Shown: positions 16,264-25,981, numbered from the stretch's first letter. The stretch: DNA of 64,000 nt from Desulfobacteraceae bacterium (GCA_003599885.1 QZKW01000013.1:1-64000), one strand, 5' to 3'. Program-made: numbers and translations. The notes: a model not told the origin generated them from the sequence alone.

Positions 16264-19200
16264 ATGAGCAATCGAATTCTTACTGTTTTTTTTCTGGCGA
16301 CATCCAGCCTGATGTTTCACCCGGACTTTCTTTTAGCGGCAACCGAGGGTGATGTAAAAGTCTGGCCGCTATTCTATTACGCGTCAGACCCGGTCTCACA
16401 GGAAACGCGCACCGAAATCATCTGGCCCATGTATGTGCGCCAGCAAACGAGCGATTATACAGCCAGCCAGTTGCTCAGTTTTTCCCAGGATTTCCCCCGG
16501 CAGTATCCGGACCAGTACTATCTGTTCTGGCCCCTTGGCGGTGTCCGGGCTGGAAACGGCCATGACGCGTGGCTGTTTCCCTTTCTCTGGAGCGGTGCGG
16601 CTGCTGACGGCGATAAATGGCACCATTCCCTTTTCCCTTTATTTTATTTTGGAAAAAATAAGGATGTTTATTCACTGAACATTGCAATTCTTCAGCAAAA
16701 CTGGTGGGACACCCCCGGCCGGTTCAACACGCTGTTTCCCTTGCTATGGTCGGGGACCGATAAGACGGACACCCATGACCAGTTTACTTTCGGCATGCTT
16801 CCCCTGGGCTGGGCATACGTCGACAGTGTAAAAACGCCCGAACATTCGTCACAGTCCCATTGGGGCGGTCTTTTTCTCCTCCATTGTTGGGGCCGGGACC
16901 AATCGGTCACAAACAATGAAGACGGTGGCCGGGAAGACGAAACGTTTGCCAGCGACGGCGTGTTTCCGGTGTTTTATCGCAAAGACGATTACCGGTCCAG
17001 CGCTCAGGACAGCGACCGGGAAAAAACATTCTGGCTGTTTCCCTATTATCAGAGCGCGGACATTTCTTTTTCCAACAAGCCCGGCGCGGGGTTTAAAAAC
17101 AAACAGGCGTTGCGGCACATCTTTTTTCCGCTGTGGTGGGACCATTCCCTGGAAAAGGACCAGACCCTGGACTTTTACCGGCTCCTGTTTCCGCTGTGGT
17201 GGCATTCCGGAAGGAATACCGGTGAAACGGTGGATGAATCCAACCGGTTTCTGGTGCCTGTGGGCGCTCATTTTTATAAAAAAGACGTGTATGAAACCCA
17301 TAACCTGATGGGGCCCGTGTTCAACCGCACGGAAAACAGCAGCGAGAAGTATGTGCGCTATGACGCCTTTTTCCCCCTGTTTTTAAAAACCATCGGGCAG
17401 GACCGGTCCGGGGGCAGGGTGTTTCCCCTTTTCGGATGGGAAACTTCCCGCGCCAAATACGAGAACCTCTGGTATGCGTTTCCATTGGGGTGGCATACGG
17501 AGTCCCAGGAAGAAGCGCCCGCCAGTATTGACGCGGAAAGTTTCTGGGCCCTGCACAAGCTCGAGGAAAGGCCCTATACGGACACCGTTGCCGGTTCCGA
17601 CGCCGGTCCCCGCATCACCAGAGCTTTTTACCCGTTTTACTGGTCAAAACGGCGTGCCGATGTCCGGGAATCCGGACTATTGCCCTTTTATCTTCGCACC
17701 GATCGGCTTTCCAACCGGGACATGACATCGGAAACCATTTTCCCGCTGCTTCTCGGCCAGACGTCTGTCCGGTCCCGTGACGAAGCCCCTGTTTTTACCC
17801 GGCATGATTATCTGTTGTCCATGATTGCCCGGGCCAAAGGAGACGATTTTACCCTTAACCGCGTTTTTCCGTTTTTTTCCTATGAAAAAACGTGCAGCCG
17901 GTTCAATGCGAGTTCCTTTGTCTTGCCCTTCCACTATACTTCCTGGCAGGATGCGGACCAGCCCGGGAAAAAATACAGCTCGGACCTGTCTGTCCCGTTT
18001 GAAATCCTGCCCGTTTACCAGCGGTCCGCAGACAGCAGCGTCAACCGGCTGGGAGAGGTTTCCACCAACAGTAAATCCTGGTTTTTCCCTTTTTATAAAC
18101 ATGCCATGACCCTTTCCCCGACTGGCGACAAGGAAGAACTGTCCATTCTTTGGCCTCTATGGAACGGGGAATGGGAAAACGATGAAACCCGCATCCGCGG
18201 CATCGGCGGATTTACCAATTTTTATGAAAAAGACGCCAACGGATTCGTGGAGCAGCGTATCCTGTACCGCCTGTTCACGCGAAAGACCCGGAGCTGGTTT
18301 TCCGAAACAGAGCTCATGCCCTTTTATTCCGGGCAGCACCGGGAAGACGGTACGGGCTACTGGAAATTCCTGGGCGGCCTGATCGGAAAGGAAACAAGGG
18401 ACGATCAATCCTATCTCCGGCTGTTTTATTTTCCTATCCCCCTGGGCAAAGCCGAAAACCGCAGCCAGAACATCCCGATGGAACAGCAGAACCGGCACGC
18501 GGACCTGGCTTTAAATTACCTGAAACACAAACGCCACGACCGGGCAGCCATTGAATTCGCCCTTTCCGGAAACGCACGGGCCGATGATCCCGGTTTTCAG
18601 GCGGCCGCCGGAGACGCCTGCCTGAATGCCGTTCCCGGCCAACTTGGGGACGAGCTTCGCTCCACCGTGCCCGTGTCCCTGAAATTTTTGGGAGGCAAAT
18701 ATGAAACTGAAAATACGCATGCATTAAAGGAACAGCTCCGCCGCCTTGCCATTGATTATTATAACAACGCCATCCGCGCGGGTGCGGACAAACCCGAAAT
18801 GCTGAAGAAAATCGCCCAGGCCCATGTGGATTTGGATGATCTGGAAAAGGCCCTTGACATACTGGCGGAATCCGACCGGCTGTCACCCCGGTTCGATACC
18901 GCCATGGCCCGGCTGAGTATCCTGGACCGGATGAAATCACCCTATACAAAACGCCTGCCGGATGCGGACAGGAAAGCCCTCGCCGACCGGCAGAATCTGA
19001 TGTTAAAGGAGATTAAAACCCGATACCCGGCTTCCCCGACGGTTCTGTTCTATGAGGCCGATCTTCTTGGGCCGATGGAAACCCCGGTTTTTTCCAGATC
19101 CGGCAACAAAAAGGCCGAGGCCTATGATCCGTTTTCTGAAATACCCTTGAAACAGCTGGCGCTCTATACTCAGGGAAGCGCCTTGTCATCCGGAAAAGAC

Positions 19201-20034
19201 GAAAAAGCCTGGCTTACAGGCGATGCCTTTTTTTCCGCTTCCTATGGGTTTGGCCAGGAATACACACGGAACCCGCCCCAGATCCAGTGCGCCCTTCGGG
19301 CCGCCTTCATCCTGAGGGACCAGGCATTGCGTCTAACCGACGACAAAAAACGGGACCAGGCCGCCGCCCTTTTCCCCCGGATACGGGAACTCCTGCCCGG
19401 CTTCTGCGATGCCTGCGCGGAGAAAGGGATGGCAGAATCCGACTGCTACGGCCGCAACGCCGCCATGAGCCGGGTTCTGCACATGCTTTACCATTATTAT
19501 GCGGAAACCGGCAACGACCCGCTGGGTTATCTGGAGACAGCGGAGGCCTGGGCCGCACCCCTGTGCCCGCATCTGAGAGAAGCCGTCGACCAATGCCTTG
19601 AGAATTTCCGGTTTGAAAATCAATACATCAAAACCTGGCGAATCGCATCGGTTGCGGGAATTGAACGTTTACCCATAAATCACAGCAATCCTTTTTATGA
19701 ATGGTATATCAACCTGGATGCCATCCTGGGCCAGCCGGACCACTGCACGGTGACTGCCGAGTGCGTCATCGTCTCCGAACAGGCGCAAAGGGCCCTCATC
19801 CGGTTGGGATTTGACCATACGCTTTCTGCCATGCTGAACAACAAAACCATTTTCGAGGAAATCACCCGCAAGGTGGCTGTGCGGGATGAGTTCACGGTGC
19901 CCGTTCTTTTGAAAAAAGGGGAAAATCGATTAAAACTGACCATTTCCGATGATTTCCTGTCCTATGGTTTTTTTGCCCGGCTTTCAGACGACCATGGCCG
20001 TTTCATAAAAAACGTGCGGATTCAGGCGCCATGA
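16264..20034 (+). CDS. Large exported FPLFW-repeat protein with TPR-like C-terminal region
   Basis: A 1256-residue protein with an N-terminal signal peptide (ILTVFFLATSSLMFHPDFLLA). From about residue 30 to 740 it contains about 25 irregular repeats centred on an aromatic-proline motif: VWPLFYY, WLFPFLW, SLFPLFYFG, TLFPLLWSG, FFPLWW, LLFPLWW, RVFPLFGWE, RAFYPFYW, LLPFYL, TIFPLLL, RVFPFF, WFFPFY. Spacing is some 25-45 residues with charged loops between, suggesting a long beta-structure, perhaps an outer-membrane or surface barrel or solenoid. From about 745 the character changes to helical TPR-like segments (LALNYLKHKRHDRAAIEFAL; KIAQAHVDLDDLEKALDILA), and the last 150 residues are beta-rich. 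Many codons also read open in other frames because GC content is high. I know no assigned function. It follows a TonB receptor but 476 bases away. Confidence 0.8.
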   Translation: MSNRILTVFFLATSSLMFHPDFLLAATEGDVKVWPLFYYASDPVSQETRTEIIWPMYVRQQTSDYTASQLLSFSQDFPRQYPDQYYLFWPLGGVRAGNGHDAWLFPFLWSGAAADGDKWHHSLFPLFYFGKNKDVYSLNIAILQQNWWDTPGRFNTLFPLLWSGTDKTDTHDQFTFGMLPLGWAYVDSVKTPEHSSQSHWGGLFLLHCWGRDQSVTNNEDGGREDETFASDGVFPVFYRKDDYRSSAQDSDREKTFWLFPYYQSADISFSNKPGAGFKNKQALRHIFFPLWWDHSLEKDQTLDFYRLLFPLWWHSGRNTGETVDESNRFLVPVGAHFYKKDVYETHNLMGPVFNRTENSSEKYVRYDAFFPLFLKTIGQDRSGGRVFPLFGWETSRAKYENLWYAFPLGWHTESQEEAPASIDAESFWALHKLEERPYTDTVAGSDAGPRITRAFYPFYWSKRRADVRESGLLPFYLRTDRLSNRDMTSETIFPLLLGQTSVRSRDEAPVFTRHDYLLSMIARAKGDDFTLNRVFPFFSYEKTCSRFNASSFVLPFHYTSWQDADQPGKKYSSDLSVPFEILPVYQRSADSSVNRLGEVSTNSKSWFFPFYKHAMTLSPTGDKEELSILWPLWNGEWENDETRIRGIGGFTNFYEKDANGFVEQRILYRLFTRKTRSWFSETELMPFYSGQHREDGTGYWKFLGGLIGKETRDDQSYLRLFYFPIPLGKAENRSQNIPMEQQNRHADLALNYLKHKRHDRAAIEFALSGNARADDPGFQAAAGDACLNAVPGQLGDELRSTVPVSLKFLGGKYETENTHALKEQLRRLAIDYYNNAIRAGADKPEMLKKIAQAHVDLDDLEKALDILAESDRLSPRFDTAMARLSILDRMKSPYTKRLPDADRKALADRQNLMLKEIKTRYPASPTVLFYEADLLGPMETPVFSRSGNKKAEAYDPFSEIPLKQLALYTQGSALSSGKDEKAWLTGDAFFSASYGFGQEYTRNPPQIQCALRAAFILRDQALRLTDDKKRDQAAALFPRIRELLPGFCDACAEKGMAESDCYGRNAAMSRVLHMLYHYYAETGNDPLGYLETAEAWAAPLCPHLREAVDQCLENFRFENQYIKTWRIASVAGIERLPINHSNPFYEWYINLDAILGQPDHCTVTAECVIVSEQAQRALIRLGFDHTLSAMLNNKTIFEEITRKVAVRDEFTVPVLLKKGENRLKLTISDDFLSYGFFARLSDDHGRFIKNVRIQAP

Positions 20035-20068
20035 ATTATCCCATTTTTTTCTTCGTTCCATCCAGGTT

Positions 20069-20626
20069 TTATCGCTCTGATGCCTGTTTCAATATCCCCG
20101 ATGCCCGTATCCGGGCCTGTTCAAAGGCATCCACAGGTATGTGTTCTTCATCCTGCCCGATATCCGTCATGACGATGAAATACAGGGACTGAACCAGAAA
20201 GAACATCCAGATGCCCAGCGCCCAGGTTACTGTGGAATACGGGCTGAAATAGGCCACCAGTGCCCCGCCGCCGATGCTGAAAAGGATTTCCCCGCCCAGG
20301 GATTTTGGGAACGCATTTTGAAAACAGACCCCGCTCCGGATCCAGCTCAGCATTCCCAGGCATAGCAGCAGAAAGGCGGCGGTGGAGCTTTGGCCGAAAA
20401 TAAAGAGAAACAGAAACAGCAGGGGGAAAATTACGCTGATCCGCCGCTTGTTTGTCCAATTCGCCAGGATAAAGGCATAGGCCGCAAGAAAGGCAAATAT
20501 CGTGACCCTGAAGAACACCGGCCACAAAGCTGTGCGTTCAAAAAACATCCCTAATGGGATAAACATCAGAGCGCAGATGAGCCCATAGAAAATAGTGGTG
20601 CGGACAGGCTGTCTGGAATTATTCAT
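20069..20626 (-). CDS. Inner membrane protein of the PspA/VWA operon
   Basis: A 185-residue protein with about five hydrophobic segments: TTIFYGLICALMFIPLGMFF, VFFRVTIFAFLAAYAFILAN, ISVIFPLLFLFLFIFG, AAFLLLCLGML, and a C-terminal pair around VTWALGIWMFFLVQSLYFIV. I recognise no family. Its start overlaps the end of the PspA-like gene by eight bases, so the two are translationally coupled. A membrane partner for PspA is a reasonable reading, by analogy with the membrane proteins PspB/PspC, but no sequence similarity to those is visible. Confidence 0.75.
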   Translation of the reverse strand: MNNSRQPVRTTIFYGLICALMFIPLGMFFERTALWPVFFRVTIFAFLAAYAFILANWTNKRRISVIFPLLFLFLFIFGQSSTAAFLLLCLGMLSWIRSGVCFQNAFPKSLGGEILFSIGGGALVAYFSPYSTVTWALGIWMFFLVQSLYFIVMTDIGQDEEHIPVDAFEQARIRASGILKQASER

Positions 20627-21182
20627 TGGGGTCCCCTCCTTTTCGGGCGTCTTTGCGTTTAATCAGTTCCAGTTCCACTTCTTCGTCTGAAATATAATTC
20701 CAGGCGGTTTGGTTGATAATCCCTGCGGTGCTTTCTTCCCATTTCCGGTGTTCGGTCCTCTGAAGCCAGGACTCGGAGCGGAGCTGCATTTCCGCATACT
20801 GGTGTTTCTGTGCCTCGATATTTTCACTGAGCATGCCGATCTGTTTCTCAAGGGCTTCCGCCTGCCGGCCGGAAGCCTCCATATACTGACCGGTTTTAAT
20901 GCATTTTTTAATCAAGAGCCTCGCAATGTCGTCCTTTTCTTTTGCAATGGCTGTCTCCAGATCCTGTTCGGTTTTTGCGTTTTCCCGTCCAAGCTGCCGG
21001 ATTTCCTCCCGGACCTGATCCAGGGACGCCTTTAACTGATTCAGCCTTCCCTGTTTTTGGGTGAGCGATTCTTCCATTTCCCGCAGGCACTGCTTGACTA
21101 TCAGCTCTTTGTTTTCGATTTGATCCATCACCCCGTGGATGTCCGCCTTAAACAGGCGGGTGAACCGTGTCATGATTCCCAT
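20619..21182 (-). CDS. PspA/IM30 family protein
   Basis: A 187-residue, almost fully helical protein. It begins MGIMTRFTRLFKADIHGVMD and has long heptad-rich stretches (QCLREMEESLTQKQGRLNQL; EKQIGMLSENIEAQKHQY), as in PspA/Vipp1. These proteins bind stressed membranes, oligomerise and limit proton leakage. It is shorter than E. coli PspA (222) and has a different, Trp-containing C-terminus. It lies between an exported VWA protein and a small membrane protein, with a two-component system divergent from the operon; no PspF-type activator is present, so control may be through that two-component system (inference). Confidence 0.8.
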   Translation of the reverse strand: MGIMTRFTRLFKADIHGVMDQIENKELIVKQCLREMEESLTQKQGRLNQLKASLDQVREEIRQLGRENAKTEQDLETAIAKEKDDIARLLIKKCIKTGQYMEASGRQAEALEKQIGMLSENIEAQKHQYAEMQLRSESWLQRTEHRKWEESTAGIINQTAWNYISDEEVELELIKRKDARKGGDPNE

Positions 21183-21193
21183 AATGCTCTCCT

Positions 21194-22651
21194 TTAATTT
21201 TGTTTTCTTTCCCTGTACCCTTCAAACTGAAGGACCTTTGCGTTCCTTTTTTGTTTTTCCGCAACGGCACTGGGTGCGCCGGTAAAAGTTTCGTCCACCG
21301 TATCCCGGAGCTGTTTGAGATCTTTTTCCAGATTATCCGCAACCGCTTGTGACTGAACACTGGCGTTGATGGCCTGCTGCTCCGTATGATACTGCTCAAT
21401 CTTTTCCAGGGCGTTTTGTCTGCTGCCGCTCCGAATCTCCCCGGCTACGACTTCCTTTAACCGGCTGAAATCTTCTTTCATCACTTTGTGTTCCCATTCG
21501 CCCTTGTCAATGGAGGCCATGGCCGCCTGGGGATCTTCCACACAGGCCAGTTTCACCGGACTGGAAAGAGTGACCGTATAGGGTTTGTCGTTGTAATGAT
21601 ACTGAAGGGTGATGCCGGAGAGGTCATAGGTGGTGATCCGGTCTGTGGGCGCCTGAAGGCTTAAAAACAGTTTTTTGGTTTCACCGGATTTCAGGTCGCC
21701 GGGGAAGAAAACCGCCGTGTTGTTTTCAATCCCTATCGGATAACCGCCGGCGTTTACCAGTCGGATGCCGTTGGTTGCGTCAACCCCGATTTTAACAGAT
21801 GTTGCTGCTGCCGTCCGGGTCTGGTCAAACTCGTTGTTGAAAACGGCGGCAAACGCAGAGGGATTTTCCAGAAAATAATAGTTGCCGGTTCCGTGATCGG
21901 CAATGGCGGTCATGATCTCTTCATTAAAATCCGTTCCTACACCGGCGGTGGATATGGAAAATTCACTTTTAACCGCAAGCGACGCTATGTCGCAAAGGGA
22001 AGCATAATCCGTGACGCCCTGGTTGGCCAGTCCATCGGAAATCAGGACCAGCCGTCCGGCGTTGCCGGTTTTTGCGGAAGCGGTCAGAAGATCGATCCCC
22101 ATCTGAAGCCCCTGGCCCAGATTGGTGCCGCCGTCGGCATATATGTTCCGGATCATGGCGCTCAATTGTTCCCGGGCGGAAGGGGTAACATTGACCAGGC
22201 CGGTAAGGCTCAGGGCAGTGTTTGAATACGTGACCAGGGCAAAGCGGTCGGATGGCGTGAGCCGGGATACCAGTTCAATGGCCGCGTTTTTGGCGTCGTT
22301 TAGTTTTTGGCCGTCCATGGAACCGCTCCGGTCCAGCACAATCACCATATCCACATGGTTCAGGGTGCCGGGACGCCCGGATTTTTTCTCATTGGTTATG
22401 TTGTCCGCCGTCAGGGTCAGGGCAAGTGACACCATGCCGTCGGAGCCTTTAACGATCTTATCCTGGACCAGGTTTCCGGAAAGGGTGACAACGCCGTTTT
22501 TGCTGGTGACGGTCTGGGGCGGTTGCACAATTGGTTGGACGGTTGGTTGGATAGCCGGCCGGATGATGCTGCCGGACTTGGCCATGGCGATGCAGGTGAC
22601 GGCGATCAGGCAGCCGATCAGAATAATGGATTTTACGCGGTTGGTTTTCAT
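21194..22651 (-). CDS. Exported VWA-domain protein
   Basis: A 485-residue protein with an N-terminal hydrophobic export signal (SIILIGCLIAVTCIAMA), then a short Pro/Val/Gln repeat (about residues 30-48), and a von Willebrand A domain. The metal site is complete: DRSGS (Asp107, Ser109, Ser111), DGGTNLG for the Thr, and ISDG for the second Asp. After a beta-rich region the C-terminus (about 390-485) is helical. VWA domains mediate metal-dependent protein contact. It is the first gene of the PspA operon and faces a divergent response-regulator gene, so it may act in sensing or supporting the cell envelope under stress. Function otherwise unknown. Confidence 0.85.
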   Translation of the reverse strand: MKTNRVKSIILIGCLIAVTCIAMAKSGSIIRPAIQPTVQPIVQPPQTVTSKNGVVTLSGNLVQDKIVKGSDGMVSLALTLTADNITNEKKSGRPGTLNHVDMVIVLDRSGSMDGQKLNDAKNAAIELVSRLTPSDRFALVTYSNTALSLTGLVNVTPSAREQLSAMIRNIYADGGTNLGQGLQMGIDLLTASAKTGNAGRLVLISDGLANQGVTDYASLCDIASLAVKSEFSISTAGVGTDFNEEIMTAIADHGTGNYYFLENPSAFAAVFNNEFDQTRTAAATSVKIGVDATNGIRLVNAGGYPIGIENNTAVFFPGDLKSGETKKLFLSLQAPTDRITTYDLSGITLQYHYNDKPYTVTLSSPVKLACVEDPQAAMASIDKGEWEHKVMKEDFSRLKEVVAGEIRSGSRQNALEKIEQYHTEQQAINASVQSQAVADNLEKDLKQLRDTVDETFTGAPSAVAEKQKRNAKVLQFEGYRERKQN

Positions 22652-22889
22652 AAATGCCTCCTTGGATTGGAAAGTTGGTTTGGGATGATTTGAAACCTGG
22701 CTTTAGTGTAGCTGATTGAAATTAGGAGACAATTCAAAGAAGTGTAAAAGAATCGGCGGGTTTTTTTACATAACTTTTGCTTTTCTACTGAACTGAAATC
22801 ACTTAGGATGGAAAGGCCCGGACGAACCCCTTGTTTTTTGCCGGGCGAAATTGGTTAAATCATGCGTGTGGTAAAATTGGAGAATCTTT

Positions 22890-23597
22890 ATGAATGACCC
22901 CAAAGCGACTATCCTGATTGTTGAAGATGATCCGGCGATTTTAAACGGACTTCTGGATGTGCTGGTATTTAACGGCTATCAGCCCGAAGGATGCGCTGAC
23001 GGCGGCGACGGCCTTGCCAAGGCCCTGGCTAGTCGGTTTGATTTAATTCTGCTCGATGTCATGCTGCCGACAATGGACGGGTTTTCCATCTGCCGGGAAA
23101 TCCGCCGGAAAAAGCCGGATCAGCCCATCATCATGCTTACTGCCAAGGGTGCGGAAACCGATGTCGTGACCGGGTTTAAATCCGGGGCGGACGACTATAT
23201 CAGCAAACCGTTTTCGTTGCGGGAACTGATGGTGCGCATTGAAGCCATACTGCGCCGTTCCGGGAGAAATCTGGGGGATGAGCAGCTGACCATCGGCGGG
23301 ATTTTCTTTGACGGTAAAAACCTGAGCGCCGTCTGTGGCCAGCAGTCCATTGAACTGACGCGCCGGGAAATGGATATCATCGTCTATCTGCATCGGCACG
23401 GCAGCCGGATCGTTTCCAGAAAAGAGCTGCTTTCAAAAGTCTGGAATTACGGTGATGCGGAGATTGAAACACGGACGGTGGACATTCACATCCAGAAACT
23501 CCGGAAAAAGATTTCAACGCTCATCGGCGAAACGCCGTTTCTCCTGACCATTCGGGGAGAAGGCTACCGTCTGGATGAGGGGGAAGCAGCATCGTGA
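22890..23597 (+). CDS. OmpR/PhoB-family response regulator
   Basis: A 235-residue DNA-binding response regulator. The receiver has the acidic pair VEDD, phospho-acceptor Asp56 in LILLDVMLPTMDG, and KPF at about 107. The C-terminal winged helix ends in the usual WNYGDAEIETRTVDIHIQKL followed by IRGEGYRL. Start ATG at 22890 follows GGAG at eight bases. It overlaps the histidine kinase start by four bases (ATG within the stop region), showing a translationally coupled pair. It is divergent from the VWA/PspA operon across about 240 bases and is a good candidate to control it. Confidence 0.93.
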   Translation: MNDPKATILIVEDDPAILNGLLDVLVFNGYQPEGCADGGDGLAKALASRFDLILLDVMLPTMDGFSICREIRRKKPDQPIIMLTAKGAETDVVTGFKSGADDYISKPFSLRELMVRIEAILRRSGRNLGDEQLTIGGIFFDGKNLSAVCGQQSIELTRREMDIIVYLHRHGSRIVSRKELLSKVWNYGDAEIETRTVDIHIQKLRKKISTLIGETPFLLTIRGEGYRLDEGEAAS

Positions 23598-25591
23598 AGC
23601 GCATTCAATTATTCATGATCATTTTTTTCATCTGCCTATCCATTCCTCTGGGCTATTTTGTTATCAGGACCCAACAGAGCCTGGCTCAGGAGGAACGGGC
23701 GGAGCTTCGCTATTTTGGTGACACCCTTTTCTATGAAATGGAAAAAGAGCTTTCCGACCTTGTTTTAAGGGAAGAGGGCAGAATCATCGAGGAATATACC
23801 GCAGCTTCAAAATTATCCGCTCTGCCGGAAGAGCCTTATATTCTGGGCTATTTTCAGAACAATCCGGATGGCTCTTTCCAGACGCCCCTGGCATCGGGTG
23901 CGATGATGCTGTCCGATGCAAAACAGCAGGAAAACAAAAACGAAGCGGTCAGTAACGAAGCTATCAGTGGTGTGGTTCGCCAACTGGAAGAGGCGAACCG
24001 GGTGTTTAATACCCGCCGGGCCAATGTGGCGGAGCCGCCGCAAAATTCAAGACCGGAACTGTTGCCGCCGGAAAAGGTCTTGCCCGAAAAAGGAGCGATA
24101 GAAAAGGAAGATAGTTTATCGCTGGCCGGTCGATATCTGGATCTGTCCCGTTCCAAGGCAAAGAAAGAATATCTTGGCCAGGAAAAAAAGCGGGTGGAAA
24201 ACATTACCGCCGATCAGGCCATCAATCTCTCAAAACAGGCGGTTGCGCCGGCAGCGTCAAAACCTGCTGAAAGCCGGATGGCGGATGCGGAAACGGTTTC
24301 AGGAGAAAGCGCCGGGCAGGCAACTTCATTTTCAGCCGATTCGGAGGCTGATAAATATGCCCGGCTTGAAGCGCCCCAAGAGCAATCGGCCCCTGCGCCG
24401 GCCGTTTCCGAAGAAAACATCAAAGAATTGATTGCCGGAAAAGACCTGGATGCCTCAACTTTCAGGGCGGAAGTCGATCCCCTGCAATCGGTGTTTGTTT
24501 CCGATGAAAAAATCGTTTTTTACAGAAGAATCGTGATTGGCGGTCAGGTCTACCGGCAGGGGTTTGTGCTGCTGATTCAGCCGTTTTTAGACCATTTGTC
24601 GGCATCCCATTTTATCAGTCAGCCCATGTCAAAATTTGCAACCCTGAACCTGTCGGTTCGGGATAACGGCAGGCAACGGACCATTATCGAAACCGGGGCT
24701 TTGGCAAACAATCCCAAGTTTTCCCTGATTCATAATTTCCCGCGGCCCTTCTCATTTTTAAGCGCCCGTCTTGCCTGCGACAACATCCCCCGGTCACCGG
24801 GCCGCCAGACCCTCAATATCATGATGACCATCATGGCACTGGTTATTCTCATGGGGCTTTTTGCCATTTACCGGAGCGTTTATGCCATTGTCGGGGAGTC
24901 CTTCCGGCGTTCGCAGTTTGTTTCGGCGGTTACCCATGAGCTTAAAACCCCGCTTACCAATATCCGCATGTATATCGAGATGCTGGAGCAGGGGATCGCT
25001 TCATCGCCTGAGCGGGAGCAGGATTATTTCCGGATTTTGGGCTCTGAAAGCAGCCGTCTGTCCCGGCTGATCAATAATGTCCTGGAATATTCCAAGCTGG
25101 AGAAGAAAAACCGCCGGATGGAGTTGGCAGAGGGAAATTTCGATGATGTGGTTGCGGAGGTCAGAAGCATCATGCAGGAAAAACTGCGCCAGGAGGGATT
25201 TGTACTGCACGTGGAAAATCCCGGCAACCTCTCCTTTATGTATGACCGGGAGGCGATGGTTCAGGTGTTGATCAACCTGATTGAAAACAGCATGAAGTTC
25301 GGCAAAAACAACGCGGAAAAAAAGATCACCCTGCACCTGGAACCCGAAGGCGGGCAGGTGAAAATCAGTCTTTCGGATACCGGGCCGGGGATTCCAAAGC
25401 ATGCCTTGAAGAAGGTGTTTGACGATTTCTTCCGGGTGGACAATGAACTCACCCGCACCACCGGCGGCACCGGCATCGGCCTGGCCCTTGTCAGCAAGTT
25501 TGTTAAGGTTATGGGGGGCAGGGTGGTGGCAAGGAATAACGATGGACTGGGCTGCACGATTTCTATTTTTTTGCCGGTTGAAAATTCCTGA
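23594..25591 (+). CDS. Membrane sensor histidine kinase with long extracytoplasmic region
   Basis: A 665-residue kinase. TM1 is at residues 5-24 and TM2 at about 405-425 (MTIMALVILMGLFAIYRSVY), leaving roughly 380 residues outside the membrane. That region contains a low-complexity Ala/Glu/Pro/Ser-rich stretch (about 100-280) before a more ordered part that resembles a small sensing domain (RAEVDPLQSVFVSDEKIVFY). The cytoplasmic part has the HisKA box VTHELKTPLTNIRMY (His448), the N box VLINLIENSMKFG, DTGPGIP and GGTGIGLALV. It phosphorylates the partner regulator encoded just upstream. The stimulus is unknown; the neighbouring PspA/VWA operon suggests envelope stress. Confidence 0.9.
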   Translation: MKRIQLFMIIFFICLSIPLGYFVIRTQQSLAQEERAELRYFGDTLFYEMEKELSDLVLREEGRIIEEYTAASKLSALPEEPYILGYFQNNPDGSFQTPLASGAMMLSDAKQQENKNEAVSNEAISGVVRQLEEANRVFNTRRANVAEPPQNSRPELLPPEKVLPEKGAIEKEDSLSLAGRYLDLSRSKAKKEYLGQEKKRVENITADQAINLSKQAVAPAASKPAESRMADAETVSGESAGQATSFSADSEADKYARLEAPQEQSAPAPAVSEENIKELIAGKDLDASTFRAEVDPLQSVFVSDEKIVFYRRIVIGGQVYRQGFVLLIQPFLDHLSASHFISQPMSKFATLNLSVRDNGRQRTIIETGALANNPKFSLIHNFPRPFSFLSARLACDNIPRSPGRQTLNIMMTIMALVILMGLFAIYRSVYAIVGESFRRSQFVSAVTHELKTPLTNIRMYIEMLEQGIASSPEREQDYFRILGSESSRLSRLINNVLEYSKLEKKNRRMELAEGNFDDVVAEVRSIMQEKLRQEGFVLHVENPGNLSFMYDREAMVQVLINLIENSMKFGKNNAEKKITLHLEPEGGQVKISLSDTGPGIPKHALKKVFDDFFRVDNELTRTTGGTGIGLALVSKFVKVMGGRVVARNNDGLGCTISIFLPVENS

Positions 25592-25981
25592 GAGCCTGTT
25601 TTCAAGCTCTTTCAGATTGAAACATCCTTTCAAAACAGGAAATGTCCAGCAGGATGCGGCGCTTTTTCGTCACGCTGGGCGGACGTCCGCCCAGCGTGAA
25701 AATACCTTCAGGTCTCTTTTGAAATATCTATCCGGCTTCTGTCGACCCGCCTGAAAAACCGTTTTTAAGACTTTACAACGACCCCCCGAGCCCGGTATAA
25801 TCCCCATAATTTTTATGGCTTACCGCGAAATTAGATACGCGGATTGAGTTCCACTTCGTTTTATCCATCATCCCAATGAGGAATTCCGGACAGCAGAACC
25901 ACCTCGCTGATTATTCTGTTAACCCGGTTCTTTGTTTGGATGAAGGATAAGCGCTATTTGTTAGATTTATAGAGGTAGTCG
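25592..25981. other. Intergenic region after the kinase
   Basis: Holds the palindrome at 25671-25698. From 25700 to 25981 the sequence becomes AT-richer towards the next gene, and no open frame or clear promoter was recognised. Confidence 0.5.
25671..25698. repeat. Perfect 28-base palindrome
   Basis: CACGCTGGGCGGAC is followed directly by its exact complement GTCCGCCCAGCGTG, with no loop. It is preceded by CTTTTTCGT and followed by AAAATACC, 80 bases after the kinase stop. It could be a bidirectional terminator or a protein-binding dyad. Confidence 0.5.

Noticed and set aside
16036-16320. 94-residue minus-strand open frame overlapping the start of the FPLFW-repeat gene
   Set aside because: No ribosome-binding site or domain, overlaps the signal peptide codons of a better-supported gene; only its left part looks like a decayed fragment.
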